A DNA stretch of 60,147 bases from Myroides odoratimimus (lineage in GTDB: Bacteria; Bacteroidota; Bacteroidia; Flavobacteriales; Flavobacteriaceae), in contig NZ_BCMQ01000020.1 of NCBI RefSeq assembly GCF_001485415.1, positions 1-60,147 on the forward strand, in the 5' to 3' direction. Position numbers and translations under genes: made by a program. This document shows, piece by piece, positions 7,993 to 16,981 of the stretch. The notes beneath the pieces were generated by a model, which was given only the letters and a program-made list of their open reading frames with translations, did no database searches and was not told the origin of the DNA. Each line of letters opens with the position of its first letter. Position 1 is the first letter of the stretch.

Positions 7993-9738
7993 CTATCCTT
8001 CATGCTCTTTATAAGTATGTAATTGCCAAATACTAAGGTTATCCATAGCACGTGTACATCCCACATACCATTCATAAGGAGTTAGTTTATTCGGTTTATC
8101 CACTACAAGAATAACATTCTTACGTTCTAATCCTTTAAACTTAACTGCTGTAGTATACTGGAGTTTCTTAGGCTTTAATGTAAGATTCTCAACTGTAAGC
8201 TCCTCCATTCCTAATTCTAGAATTAAATCAGCAACGTTATTACGTCTCTGCCACACTTTACTTTGTACCAACACAATTACATCCTCAGCGTTTAATGAAG
8301 AACTAGGGTCATTAATACTGCGTATCACTTCTTCCATTGCTTCTTTAATCGTCACTTGATCATAGAATGAACGCAATTCAATTTCATCATACTCTTTCTG
8401 ATGCACACTCACCTCATCCCAATCATCAGGATGCGTTTGAATATGTTCTGAAATCTGACGAATCTGTGACTTCTGTGCACTTCGTCGTATTTTGTGTAAT
8501 TTAAAATGAGTAAAATACTCTTTCAAGAAGTAAGCATAATCAGAAACATCACGTCCAAAAAGAGAGAAGCTTTGGTCTAGATCATAAAGAAGCATAATAT
8601 TCCCTTGTTTCATTCCATTGTGATTACCACATAACTTATGCATCATTAAGTGAAGATTACGATCAAACAAATCTTGTGCTTCGTCTACAATCATATAATC
8701 ATAATTAGGAAGCTTATCTATTTCTTCTAAATGAGTAATCGTCTTTCTAATATAGTCTGCAAATTTCTCTGGTTCTATATATAAAAGATCACGCTCAGTA
8801 ACACCAGGTAAATACTTCATCACAAACTGTGTGAATGTAATGCAGTCTATACGAACATTACTCGCCTTAAACCTCTGTGCATTATAAGCACATAACAAAG
8901 AATTCCAGCACAAATAAATACCGTGTCTTCCCACCTGCATCTCACTATACGCCATCGCCATAGTAGTCTTACCTGTACCTGGCGCTCCTTCTATCATTAA
9001 ACGCGGGTTTTCAGAAAGAGAGTACAGTATCTCTAAGTTTCGTTCTTTTAGCCATTCTAACGAATTTCTAGATTGGAAGACATTGGTATCCTGAATCATT
9101 GGACTGAATGTATTCACAATATTATCCAATTCTGCTTTCGATAGATTATTAAATCTAATAGGGTGTGTATTCTCTAATTTCTGCTTAGAATAATCATAGA
9201 TATGTAATAGAAATTTTTCTATATTCTTATATCTATTGCGTCGAGTGTAGTCACTAAATATAAGATTCTTATCATAAATAGTATTCTCAATAGCAATTTT
9301 AGTAGTTGGAAAGGCCACTGCTTCACAGAATAATATATGCTTAAAGCTAGGGAACACTTTATTCATCAAAGTGTATTTATATCCCTTCACTTGTTCAAAA
9401 GGGTTTTGGTTTAGCCACTTCTTACGCTTACCATCCTTAAAACAGAAACGTCCTTGGTCAACAAAAATATTCCCCCCTTTTACTTCTAAGACAATAATTC
9501 CAAATTTAGAAACAATGATAAAGTCAAGCTCAGCGTCCGCTTTAGCCCTTTTTATCTTAGAGTTATCATGAAAAGGAAGTTTCATACTATACCATACATA
9601 CCAATCATGAGGGCTTTTAGACAGGGATTCTACAATATCTCCATATATTAAAAACTCTCCATAAGGAACCTTGTTCCCATTTATAAAAAGTTGCTCGAGC
9701 TCATCTAGAGGGTACTCCGGATAAATCTTTAAAGCCAT
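7993..9738 (-). CDS. NERD-domain superfamily 1 DNA helicase
   Basis: 581 residues. A NERD (nuclease-related) domain fills about residues 25-140; its core is ELDFIIVSKFGIIVLEVKGG, which carries the Asp and the ExK-like Glu-Val-Lys of PD-(D/E)XK folds. A UvrD/Rep-like ATPase follows. Motifs seen are Walker A GAPGTGKT (251-258), motif II VDEAQD (Asp352-Glu353), motif III LLYDLDQSF, motif V TAVKFKGLERKNVIL and motif VI YVGCTRAMDNL. Known NERD-helicases are predicted to process DNA, and some nuclease-helicase fusions defend against phage. Here the only close companion is an FKBP gene, so the role (repair or defence) stays open. Confidence 0.85.
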   Translation of the reverse strand: MALKIYPEYPLDELEQLFINGNKVPYGEFLIYGDIVESLSKSPHDWYVWYSMKLPFHDNSKIKRAKADAELDFIIVSKFGIIVLEVKGGNIFVDQGRFCFKDGKRKKWLNQNPFEQVKGYKYTLMNKVFPSFKHILFCEAVAFPTTKIAIENTIYDKNLIFSDYTRRNRYKNIEKFLLHIYDYSKQKLENTHPIRFNNLSKAELDNIVNTFSPMIQDTNVFQSRNSLEWLKERNLEILYSLSENPRLMIEGAPGTGKTTMAMAYSEMQVGRHGIYLCWNSLLCAYNAQRFKASNVRIDCITFTQFVMKYLPGVTERDLLYIEPEKFADYIRKTITHLEEIDKLPNYDYMIVDEAQDLFDRNLHLMMHKLCGNHNGMKQGNIMLLYDLDQSFSLFGRDVSDYAYFLKEYFTHFKLHKIRRSAQKSQIRQISEHIQTHPDDWDEVSVHQKEYDEIELRSFYDQVTIKEAMEEVIRSINDPSSSLNAEDVIVLVQSKVWQRRNNVADLILELGMEELTVENLTLKPKKLQYTTAVKFKGLERKNVILVVDKPNKLTPYEWYVGCTRAMDNLSIWQLHTYKEHEG

Positions 9739-9941
9739 GACTCTACATTTTTTTGATGAACATCTAAATTACGTCTTTTACCTCAACTCTACTCTATATT
9801 CTACAATTAAAAAAGGATAAACTAAAAATAGCTTATCCTTCTATAACATTTACATTTAAATTATGAAAAACTCCCTCTTCATCTTCATTATTCTATTGCA
9901 AAAATAGACCTAGAGAATGTCATAAGATATCATTCAAAAAA

Positions 9942-9973
9942 TAAACGACTATTTAGAAATAAATAGTCGTTTA
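9942..9973 (-). terminator. terminator of receptor/peroxidase unit A
   Basis: A 13-bp perfect stem (9942-9954 with 9961-9973) with a 6-base loop runs into a T-rich tract on the minus strand. It starts 9 bp after the stop of the peroxidase gene. Confidence 0.8.
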
Positions 9974-9981
9974 TAAATATA

Positions 9982-11127
9982 TTATTCTGTTGGAAACTCA
10001 GGTCTTCTCATCTTAAATCTACTTCCAGATAGAGACTCTAAGAATGCTACTATCGCTTTTGTTTCTTCTTTCGTTAACTCTAGAGGTTTCATTAAAGGAT
10101 CTGTCACAGGATATAAAGGATCTTTCGCTTTTTGTTCAGCAGTAGGATCTATCATGTGCATACCACTGTTGTACATATTAACGATTCCTTCCAGATCGTC
10201 AAATAATCCATTATGCATCCAAGGTCTAGTGTTTAAAAGATCTCTTAAACCAGGAGTTTTAAACTTCCCTACATCATTAGGATCTTTCGTTACTTCATAT
10301 CTACCGAGATCTTCAAACTTGCGTTTATAGTAAGTCAATCCAATATTGTGAAAAGACTCATCTGTCAAGTACTGCCCATGATGACAATTCATACATCTAC
10401 CTTTCGTTCTAAACAAATGCATACCATAAATTTCTTGGTCATTAAGCGCTTTATATTTACCGTCTATAAAAGCATCTACTCGACTAGGTTGACTCTTAAT
10501 TGTCTTTTGAAACGTAGCAATTGCTCCTACAATACGGTCATAGGTAATCTTCTCATCACCGAAAGCTTCTTTAAAATAAGGTTTATACCCTTGTACTTTA
10601 CTCAATTTGGCAGGTAAATCTACTACGTCCATTGCCATTTCGTTATGAGCAGATAATGGTCCATTAGCCTGTTCTTCTAAACTATTAGCTCTACCGTCCC
10701 AAAAATAAGAAGTACGCTCTGCAGTATTATATAACGAAGGGGTATTACGTGCTCCTTTTAAGTGATCATGTCCAAGTCCCACCATACGTCTATCTGTCCA
10801 TCCTAATTCAGGATCATGACATGAACTACACGATATCTGATTAGACTTTGACAATTTAGGATCAAAGAATAACATACGACCTAAAATTACTTCAGGTTTC
10901 GCTTGTTCTGTAAAATAGTCGTTATCACGTTTAATACTTCCCATCTCACTCCATTCCACACCTTCATCTATAGTTGGTGCCGGCCATTGTGAAATAGGCT
11001 GCTTATAGCTTTCTATTATTTTTTGATACTCAGGGTTGTCGCTTCCTAAGAATCCTACAAACTTTGGACTAAAACTAAATAATCCAAAAGCTAAGAATCC
11101 AGATAATAAAATAACTACCTTTTTCAT
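9982..11127 (-). CDS. di-heme cytochrome c peroxidase / MauG-family protein (unit A)
   Basis: 381 residues with an N-terminal signal or anchor, so exported. Two c-type heme sites are present: CSSCH (Cys100, Cys103, His104) and CMNCH (Cys245, Cys248, His249). Family segments ARNTPSLYN and FKTPGLRDLLNTRPWMHNG are also present. Relatives either reduce H2O2 or, like MauG and MbnH, oxidise residues of a partner protein. It is the last gene of a four-gene unit behind a receptor, a DUF4876-like lipoprotein and a DUF6850-like barrel. A paralogue lies in unit B at 16982-18112, with long runs of identical residues in the C-terminal half. The actual substrate is unknown. Confidence 0.9.
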   Translation of the reverse strand: MKKVVILLSGFLAFGLFSFSPKFVGFLGSDNPEYQKIIESYKQPISQWPAPTIDEGVEWSEMGSIKRDNDYFTEQAKPEVILGRMLFFDPKLSKSNQISCSSCHDPELGWTDRRMVGLGHDHLKGARNTPSLYNTAERTSYFWDGRANSLEEQANGPLSAHNEMAMDVVDLPAKLSKVQGYKPYFKEAFGDEKITYDRIVGAIATFQKTIKSQPSRVDAFIDGKYKALNDQEIYGMHLFRTKGRCMNCHHGQYLTDESFHNIGLTYYKRKFEDLGRYEVTKDPNDVGKFKTPGLRDLLNTRPWMHNGLFDDLEGIVNMYNSGMHMIDPTAEQKAKDPLYPVTDPLMKPLELTKEETKAIVAFLESLSGSRFKMRRPEFPTE

Positions 11128-11155
11128 TGTTTATTTGTTGTTAGTTAATAACTGC

Positions 11156-12685
11156 TTAGAAAATAACTCCTAGAGACATTCCTATATAGTTATTTGTTTT
11201 GTTTATATTATACTTTGTCTGTTCATACTGAATCTGAGCAAACATGGCTGGTATATTACTAACCTTCACATCATATCTGGCTGTAATACCATAAGTCTGA
11301 TAATTAGCAGTCTGAATCGCTAAATCATGTTGTACCCATTCTGTCATAGCAGGGCTCTTATACGATGTTACCAAATTCACAGTATCCTCCTTAAGATTAC
11401 GCACTCTAAAATAAGGGCTTACTGTTATGATATTAGATTGATTCAATTGTCGCATATAATCAACTTCTAATCCATAATGTAAATATGTGAATCGCTGTCT
11501 AGCCTGAGTATCTCTTCTCTTTTCTTCTGTCTGTTCTACTGTGAAAGAAGGTGAAACTACTAATCTACTAACATCTGTACTATATTGATAAAATAAAGAC
11601 GTATACACATCACTTCTTACAAACTTATACAGATCTTGCTCTCCTATCTTTCTCTCTAACTTTTCTGTTTTAGAATAAAAAGACTCAATTCCTCTTGATT
11701 CACTTAGTAAGTAATTAACTTTTGCTCCTAAACGATGTTCATCTAGATCAATATATTTAATTCCTCCTATTGTATATTTTTTAGTTTTAAGTACAGACAT
11801 TTCTTTTGAAGGACTACTTCCAAAGTTCTTCTCAATATCAAACTGCCCAAACGAACCTTGTATCAAAAAGTCCTTACCTTTATTCTTAGCTATAGTTCCT
11901 CCTACCTCATATCCTGTTCCCTCATAAATCATCTTCATATCTACAGCAGAACTAAAGTAATAATTATAAGCTCCTAAACCTGTCAGGTGATACGCTATGG
12001 GCTTCCCTAATAGACTGACAAACTTAATTGTACTATTCTGAGTATATTTATTCCAATTTGCATACACTCCTAATTCGTAGTCCTTATAAACATTATAGTT
12101 TACTCCAATGCGCAAATTTAAATCTGAAGAGGTATTCTTAGGTCTTGGGTCTACTTCTCTATATCCACTTTTAGCCATATAACTAACTTCTCCTCCTACT
12201 GTCCACTTATCAAACTGTTTAGCCATCCCTCCTGCAAATTGATAAATCTCTTGCTTCATGGTACCTCCTATAGAATCACCTAACACATAAGGTCCTAGGA
12301 TATGTCTGTCAAGATTCTCATTCCACTTCATATTCTTTTGCTTCTGAGTATTATAAGAAGCGCTTCCCCATAGGACAGTATTATTCTTTAATCGTTGATA
12401 AGAAGAAGTATTTACCTTAAAGGCATCTAAGCCATCTCCATCCTGGATTAAATAAGCATCCTTACTATCTGATAGATAATTCAAACTTAATTCAGAAAAA
12501 GACAAAGGACTATACGATGTCATGAAAGCACGATTAGCAAAAAAGTCTTGTCCGAATACGATATTCATATCCCGTTGAGCTAGTCTACTCTCGTATAAAT
12601 TAGAATCTGTTCTATCCTGAGCTTGAACCTCAGCACAAAACAATACACTAATTATTCCAACTATATTTATATATGTATTTCTCAA
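11156..12685 (-). CDS. DUF6850-like outer-membrane beta-barrel protein (unit A)
   Basis: 509 residues. A signal peptide ends near VQAQ (about residue 23). The rest is dominated by alternating aromatic/polar beta-strand segments and ends in a Phe (YIGMSLGVIF), as outer-membrane barrels do. It matches in layout the family called DUF6850, as I recognise it from similar loci; no function is established. The start codon is TTG at 12685, because an in-frame TAA lies just upstream. It is preceded by AGGAG (plus-strand CTCCT at 12690-12694), a rare clear ribosome site for this phylum. It follows the DUF4876-like gene by 12 bp. Confidence 0.8.
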   Translation of the reverse strand: MRNTYINIVGIISVLFCAEVQAQDRTDSNLYESRLAQRDMNIVFGQDFFANRAFMTSYSPLSFSELSLNYLSDSKDAYLIQDGDGLDAFKVNTSSYQRLKNNTVLWGSASYNTQKQKNMKWNENLDRHILGPYVLGDSIGGTMKQEIYQFAGGMAKQFDKWTVGGEVSYMAKSGYREVDPRPKNTSSDLNLRIGVNYNVYKDYELGVYANWNKYTQNSTIKFVSLLGKPIAYHLTGLGAYNYYFSSAVDMKMIYEGTGYEVGGTIAKNKGKDFLIQGSFGQFDIEKNFGSSPSKEMSVLKTKKYTIGGIKYIDLDEHRLGAKVNYLLSESRGIESFYSKTEKLERKIGEQDLYKFVRSDVYTSLFYQYSTDVSRLVVSPSFTVEQTEEKRRDTQARQRFTYLHYGLEVDYMRQLNQSNIITVSPYFRVRNLKEDTVNLVTSYKSPAMTEWVQHDLAIQTANYQTYGITARYDVKVSNIPAMFAQIQYEQTKYNINKTNNYIGMSLGVIF

Positions 12686-12689
12686 TGTA

Positions 12690-12694
12690 CTCCT
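12690..12694 (-). promoter_or_regulatory. Shine-Dalgarno-like site before a TTG start
   Basis: The minus strand reads AGGAG four bases before the TTG start of the DUF6850-like gene. It supports that non-ATG start, since an in-frame stop lies immediately upstream and the next in-frame ATG would remove the signal peptide. Confidence 0.6.
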
Positions 12695-12697
12695 ATT

Positions 12698-13930
12698 TTA
12701 TTTATGATGTATTCCGTCTTTTAGAGACATCTCTGACTGAGGAATAAAATCATCTGAAGAATTATTAGTATCCTTATACACATTGCGACCTTGCTCATTA
12801 GGTCCTAAGACTTTTCTTCTGATAGTCTTTCCATAACGCGCTTTATCAGATTCTGAAGTTGCACAGTATGAGTAGCCGCTATCTAAAGAAGGAGCAGTCA
12901 CTAGACGTTCAAACTTATCAGGAATACTTCCATTAACAGCATCAATAACCCATGTATTAGGCATTTTATATCTGCTGAACTTTTGTTCTTTACCTGCAGC
13001 TGTCAAATAGCTATAATCAAACTTATAATTAGCTAGCCAAGTATCCACATTCTCTCCTTTAGGAAAACGAGCTACGATATATCCTGTCTGTCCACGATCA
13101 TGCATAGCGAACATACTAAAGTTTAACTTCGTATAAATCATCATCACATTAGGTACATTAGGATTATCTGGTTGTACATTCTTAGGGTTTTCAGTAATAG
13201 GAAATTCAAAGTCAGCATTAGATAAATCAGCCCCTGGTACATTGGCTAAGTTATGATTCTGAGCATTATCTGCTATTACAATAAAATCTCCTGGCTCTAC
13301 TGGGTACTGGGTACCGTTACCTGGTAACATCATTACAGATTGTAAAACAAAAGCTTCGTTTAATACATCTGGTGTTTCTTTATTATCTCTAGTCGTCAAA
13401 AACTCCGATTGAGCGATCAATAATCCATCTGCATAAAGCACTCTATCTGTATTGTTAACTAGTTTAAAGTATTTACCTGTTTGGTATGTTTTTAATTCTG
13501 TAGTTTGTAATCCAGCAAAGAATATTTCTTCAAAGATAAAGTCATCGTTAAGTTGTTTGACAAATAAATTAATTGTCATATTTACTATCTGATCGGTCAC
13601 GTCTAGCATTTCGCTTTTACTACCTAATCCTACTTCTTCTTTATCTTCTAGGACACCTATTCCTTCTGCTGACATTCTATAAGATCCCACAGGTAGAGCG
13701 ACAGAGAAATAAGGAGAACCTACTGCTTTCTCCACTATTCGTAAACCTGTATTAACTTCAACAAACTCTACTTCTAATTCTTTTATTTCTTTAATACCTT
13801 CTACTTTAAATGCCATAGAAACAGTCGAATTCTGATTACTTCCAAGCGCATTATCATCTGTCAAACACGAGCTCATTAATAAGCTCATTGTCATCATCAA
13901 TCCGTATAAAAATATATGCTTTAATCTCAT
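12698..13930 (-). CDS. DUF4876-like lipoprotein (unit A)
   Basis: 410 residues with a lipoprotein signal (LMSSC, Cys22) followed by Leu-Thr-Asp-Asp, an acidic patch of the kind that exports lipoproteins to the surface in Flavobacteriia. The first 130 residues look like a beta-sandwich. The region from about 140 has the lamin-tail-like pattern FKLVNNTDRVLYADGLLIAQ followed by VEPGDFIVIADNAQNHN. A conserved block NTWVIDAVNGSIPDKFE holds Trp327. RYGKTIRRKV and KDTNNSSDDF close the protein. It starts only 4 bp after the receptor gene. The function is unestablished; a ligand-binding partner of the receptor is my inference. Confidence 0.8.
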   Translation of the reverse strand: MRLKHIFLYGLMMTMSLLMSSCLTDDNALGSNQNSTVSMAFKVEGIKEIKELEVEFVEVNTGLRIVEKAVGSPYFSVALPVGSYRMSAEGIGVLEDKEEVGLGSKSEMLDVTDQIVNMTINLFVKQLNDDFIFEEIFFAGLQTTELKTYQTGKYFKLVNNTDRVLYADGLLIAQSEFLTTRDNKETPDVLNEAFVLQSVMMLPGNGTQYPVEPGDFIVIADNAQNHNLANVPGADLSNADFEFPITENPKNVQPDNPNVPNVMMIYTKLNFSMFAMHDRGQTGYIVARFPKGENVDTWLANYKFDYSYLTAAGKEQKFSRYKMPNTWVIDAVNGSIPDKFERLVTAPSLDSGYSYCATSESDKARYGKTIRRKVLGPNEQGRNVYKDTNNSSDDFIPQSEMSLKDGIHHK

Positions 13931-13934
13931 TGTC

Positions 13935-16676
13935 TTAAATATTGAAGTTTATTTCCATTCCAAAGTAAGGTCCGCTATCATCTTTTCTATTTACATTCAC
14001 TCCATTATATGTATATGAAGAATAGTGTGTGAATAATCGATTAACGAACATGGATGCCTTTACTGATTTATATATTCTCTTTGATATTTTAAAATTAGCA
14101 TTAAATGTAAATGGTCTTCTCTCCTCCATACCATCTGTCTTAGAAACAGGTCTAACTAGATGTTGTAGTAATGGATCATTTGCACTTTCTTCTGTATAAG
14201 GATGAACTACATTATCTATTCCCATATATGCATAAGGAGCAGCAACTCTATTTAGGTTTAGGTTTCTTCTAAACACATCTCCCTGTAAAGAGGCAGATAT
14301 ATTCATATCTAAGCTAGGCAAATAAGTGTCTACAACTACATTGTACACTAGAGATGATCTTCTATTCCCATTATCATCTGCATAAATACCTGTGTATAAA
14401 TACTGTTGTCCATTTACAGAGATACCAGGTCTCCAAAGAATAGAAGCACTATTAGAATACGTCGTTTTAAACCATGCTCCATTTAAAGTAATACGAGTAT
14501 TAATCCCTTCAAAACGAGGTGAAGAATATCCAAACTCTATTCCTTCTTTTAATGTTGAACTTCCATTTTCAGTATGTGTATACTGCATCATGTCTTGTCT
14601 GTATGAATATGGGGATTGATCTAAATCTGGCTTGCCTAACTCATCATTCCACACTATATCTTTAGACTCATATCGCTTATATTCAAACCCCATAAACTGA
14701 GTCATATCTCTAAATCCTGTTGTCATCTTCTCATCGAAGTAGGTGATATAAAACTTGTGTTTTTTATATTCTAAATCTAAACGAATCTCTTTCTTCGTAT
14801 TCTTCGCGCCTATCAAACTATGGTTAGCCAAAGGCATTCTGTAAGTATAGAACTGTGCGTATGCATTATCTGTCTTAGGATCTAGGTAACTTACTTGCAC
14901 CATATCGAAGTAACGATCTTGTGGATATAGAAGAGCTAAAGTAGGTTGTTTATACAGTTCTCCATATCCTACTGTAATATCAGTCTTTAGATATTCCTGT
15001 CCCATCTTTAGCTTAGGAAGTCCCCATTGGAAGTTGACACGTGGCTCTGCAAATACCCTATCACTAATGCTAAACTCTTTTCCAACACCTAATAATTTAG
15101 ACATTCTAACTCCTGCATATAATTGTAAGTGATGTTGACCTAAGTCATATTCCATACGATCACCTATATAAGCAGCTAATATCTGAGAAGCTGGTACTTC
15201 GTTAAAAGGGCGAGGACGTTTCATAGTCCCTACAGAAGGAGGTAATAAAGGATCGAATAACTCTCCTCTACCATTATTCTTTGAGTATCTAAAGTCCATC
15301 CCTACTTCTCCATGATGTTTAATCCCAAAAGTAGAAAAACCTAATTCTGACTGTAACTTTGTGTTGATATTTAAAGGACGGCCTTCTGTCTTAGATGTTG
15401 CTATGTATGATGTTGGTAAAAATACACCTTCATTTTCTCCTGTTTCATTTCCAACAGGAATAGCTACACGTCCATTCTGCTGTATAAAGATAGTCTCCTT
15501 AATATCTTCTATTCCTTGAGATACATAAGCATTCAAGGTTATATTCTTGAATAAAGCTTCTTTGCCAAAGTCAAGTTTTAGATTGTTACCTAATGAAAAG
15601 TACTGCTTTTTATTCTTATAACTATCTGTTCTATCATAACCTGTATCTGGATCAAACTTATCGTTATCAACAGTACCACTATAATCAAAATTTGCTTTCC
15701 AACTCAGATCATATCCTCCTACTACAAATGTTCTATCTGATCTCAATGATGATGATACTCTCTTATAGTTCTGAAGGACATCTGTAGGATCGTTCTTAGC
15801 ATCCAAGAAATCTACACTTGCATTCAGTTTCCATCCTGTCTTAGTATCTATTCCTTTCCCTACATAATACAGTTTGCTAAAACCATCTACTTTAAAACGA
15901 GCTTGTAGTGGTGTATACCCTATCTTTCTATTTATCTTAATCAGACCTGAACTCAAATCTCCATAGGCAGCTGTAGGTATACCGCGAATAACCTCAACAC
16001 TTTCGATATCATTAGTTGCCAAACTACGCATATCCACTCCTATATGAGAAGTCTTAGCTCCTCCTACAGATACCTGCATATCCGCATTAGTATTGATAAT
16101 ATTATCGTCTACCATAAACTGTACTCCTAATGCACCTGTTGCATATTTCTCTCCTGGGTTATTCTCTCTAATTAAAGCAGCATTCGCTACCGTAAGTTTA
16201 GGATCCTTTGCTTGCCCTCCTGGTAATAATTCCATTAAATCAGCAAAGCTTGATGGTTGTAAATGTTCCATCGCTTGACGATTAATCACAGAAGTAGAAG
16301 TAAGTCCCTTACTCTCTGTAGCAGTAATAACCATTTCTTCTAATATATTAGAAGATGCTGTCAACGTAATAGGTAATGTCTGACTTTGAAGTAAATTAAC
16401 TACAGTAGAAGAACTTCCATAGCCAATATGAAATACTTCAACAGTATAAGTATCAGCTTTCAAATCAAAAATAGCAATACCTTGATCATCACTAACCTTT
16501 AATTGTGACTCTTTTGTTCCAGTTACCTGAATACTAGCATTATTAATATCTTTATTTTGAGCATCTTGCAATACGATCTTCAATTGCAACTTAGAAGATT
16601 GTGCAAAAATAGAAGAACAGAACAAGACTGTGAAAGTAACAAGTAGAACTTGAATAACTTGATATAAGCGTGTCAT
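13935..16676 (-). CDS. TonB-dependent outer-membrane receptor (unit A)
   Basis: 913 residues. A signal peptide (to about 25, FAQ) is followed by a carboxypeptidase-regulatory-like domain (about 30-110). A TonB-box-like LEEMVITATES comes next, then the plug with LMELLPGG and IESVEVIRGIPTAAYGDLSSG. The 22-strand barrel ends in GPYFGMEINFNI. Such receptors import a scarce ligand using ExbB/ExbD/TonB; the cognate complex may be the one at 45.1-48.0 kb. It opens a tight operon with the DUF4876-like, DUF6850-like and di-heme peroxidase genes. Ligand is unknown, with a metal or metal chelate possible given the heme enzyme. A TTG-N21-TACTTTTG promoter lies just upstream. Confidence 0.9.
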   Translation of the reverse strand: MTRLYQVIQVLLVTFTVLFCSSIFAQSSKLQLKIVLQDAQNKDINNASIQVTGTKESQLKVSDDQGIAIFDLKADTYTVEVFHIGYGSSSTVVNLLQSQTLPITLTASSNILEEMVITATESKGLTSTSVINRQAMEHLQPSSFADLMELLPGGQAKDPKLTVANAALIRENNPGEKYATGALGVQFMVDDNIINTNADMQVSVGGAKTSHIGVDMRSLATNDIESVEVIRGIPTAAYGDLSSGLIKINRKIGYTPLQARFKVDGFSKLYYVGKGIDTKTGWKLNASVDFLDAKNDPTDVLQNYKRVSSSLRSDRTFVVGGYDLSWKANFDYSGTVDNDKFDPDTGYDRTDSYKNKKQYFSLGNNLKLDFGKEALFKNITLNAYVSQGIEDIKETIFIQQNGRVAIPVGNETGENEGVFLPTSYIATSKTEGRPLNINTKLQSELGFSTFGIKHHGEVGMDFRYSKNNGRGELFDPLLPPSVGTMKRPRPFNEVPASQILAAYIGDRMEYDLGQHHLQLYAGVRMSKLLGVGKEFSISDRVFAEPRVNFQWGLPKLKMGQEYLKTDITVGYGELYKQPTLALLYPQDRYFDMVQVSYLDPKTDNAYAQFYTYRMPLANHSLIGAKNTKKEIRLDLEYKKHKFYITYFDEKMTTGFRDMTQFMGFEYKRYESKDIVWNDELGKPDLDQSPYSYRQDMMQYTHTENGSSTLKEGIEFGYSSPRFEGINTRITLNGAWFKTTYSNSASILWRPGISVNGQQYLYTGIYADDNGNRRSSLVYNVVVDTYLPSLDMNISASLQGDVFRRNLNLNRVAAPYAYMGIDNVVHPYTEESANDPLLQHLVRPVSKTDGMEERRPFTFNANFKISKRIYKSVKASMFVNRLFTHYSSYTYNGVNVNRKDDSGPYFGMEINFNI

Positions 16677-16700
16677 TGAATAACTTAATTAATCGGATGC

Positions 16701-16732
16701 CAAAAGTAGTCAACAAAACCTATATCTTCCAA
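16701..16732 (-). promoter_or_regulatory. promoter of unit A
   Basis: On the minus strand, TTG (16732-16730), a 21-bp spacer and TACTTTTG (16708-16701) match the Bacteroidota housekeeping promoter. Transcription would start about 18 bases before the receptor ATG at 16676. Confidence 0.7.
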
Positions 16733-16919
16733 GTTATTTAGACTTGATTCAAATTAATTCTATATATCTATTTAAGAATGAATGTAAATAAGTTTAAATC
16801 TTTATTTTATACAATAATTAAACACAATCATCAAATAAAACATAATATTACATACAATTCATCAGCACATTATAAGTTACTTCGATATAAATAGTATACT
16901 TTATACTACTAATAATATA

Positions 16920-16957
16920 AAAAGGCTTCTTTAGAACTAACTCTAAAGAAGCCTTTT
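16920..16957 (-). terminator. terminator of unit B
   Basis: A 16-bp perfect stem (16920-16935 with 16942-16957) with a 6-base loop lies 24 bp after the stop of the unit B peroxidase gene. Confidence 0.85.
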
Positions 16958-16981
16958 ACATTTAATTAAAGTAAATAAGCG

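Larger units (their letters stand above)
16677..16981. other. 305-bp intergenic region between units B and A
   Basis: It holds the promoter of unit A (16701-16732) and the terminator of unit B (16920-16957). Between them is AT-rich DNA with no gene and no further structure I can support. The arrangement shows that the two four-gene units are separate transcription units. Confidence 0.7.
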
